Shown here piece after piece: positions 63,598 through 64,000 of a stretch of DNA of 64,000 nt. The stretch is taken from positions 6,106,598 through 6,170,597 of the forward strand of contig NC_135560.1 of NCBI RefSeq assembly GCF_964340395.1, read 5' to 3'. The position numbers were made by a program, and so were the translations under genes. The stretch is from Glandiceps talaboti. Taxonomy: Eukaryota > Hemichordata > Enteropneusta > Spengelidae. The notes under the pieces are model-generated. The model did not search any database, was not told the DNA's origin, and was given only the letters and a program-made list of their open reading frames with translations. Positions within the stretch are counted from its first letter, which is position 1; the number at the start of each line of letters is the position of its first letter.

Positions 63598-64000
63598 GGG
63601 TATCTCCTAGACAGATAACATAAGCTTACCACTAGTATGTAAAATGCTCAAAAAATTCAACTGAATAATTACACCTATATTTTAAAATCCCCTCCTCCAA
63701 AAAGAAAACCCTGCACCAAACACACAAGCAAACACACAAACAAACAAACAAACGAGTGTGGTAGATACATTAAAAAAATGATAATATAATACAGATTACC
63801 AAATCATAAAAAAACTGCAACATGTGAAAATATGGTCGAAAACTTCTTCACATTGCTTCTGATCACAGAATACACATACAACATGACTCACAACTTTTGG
63901 CAAGTCAAACCAGGCTAAACCAAACTTTCCCCATCGGATTTTCTACTGTAGAGAAAATGCAAGAATGAGTGTATGGAGCAGTGTTTTGAAGATAGCAGAG
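63598..64000. other. No feature recognised
   Basis: AT-rich sequence with a short (AAAC)n run near 63725-63755. Confidence 0.4.

Overview
**Organism.** This is AT-rich animal DNA: spliced genes with GT-AG introns, metazoan-only families (heparan sulfate 3-O-sulfotransferase, death-effector domain, sperm-type basic protein), CR1/RTE-like LINE relics, a truncated tRNA-Phe, long microsatellites and minisatellites, and no bacterial operons. Repeat style (tails ending in a TATATAGCGCC-like motif, many TACATGTA motifs, CATAATTAA arrays) suggests a marine invertebrate. I lean towards an invertebrate deuterostome (hemichordate, lancelet or echinoderm), but a lophotrochozoan is not excluded.

**1-21 kb.** A minus-strand gene lies here. 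I can assemble its last three coding exons (14.4, 9.3 and 3.0 kb) with matching phases, plus a CpG-rich promoter and noncoding first exon near 20.7 kb. The product is not recognised. The introns carry a 326-bp (CT)n tract and several repeats.

**21-27 kb.** A two-exon plus-strand gene encodes a 412-residue type II membrane protein of the heparan sulfate 3-O-sulfotransferase family.

**27.6-61.5 kb.** This is the main interest: a tandem family of GT4 glycosyltransferase genes on the plus strand. Copy 1 (31.4-36.1 kb, promoter at 27.6-28.0 kb) fuses a death-effector domain (DED) through a Ser/Thr/Gly/Asp-rich linker, encoded by three small exons, to a complete GT4 domain (575 aa). Copies 2 and 3 keep the same promoter, the last linker exon and the GT exon, but lack the DED exon. 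Copy 3 is intact (429 aa). Copy 2 is broken by a 4-nt deletion and is a chimera: its 5' part resembles copy 3 and its 3' part resembles copy 1, as expected from one unequal crossover inside the GT exon. Each copy is followed by a co-duplicated flank with a ~110-bp satellite and an opposing minus-strand basic-protein gene. That gene is intact behind copy 3 and decayed behind copies 1 and 2. Copies 2 and 3 have a consensus kappaB-like site in the promoter. A DED joined to an enzymatic effector and a kappaB-like promoter site suggest an innate-immune or cell-death role; this is inference.

**57.6-64 kb.** On the minus strand are the intact basic-protein gene and a 91-residue Arg/Ser/Lys/Ala-rich protein that looks like a protamine-like sperm nuclear protein. 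Duplicated TGACGT half-sites and an E-box lie upstream of the latter.
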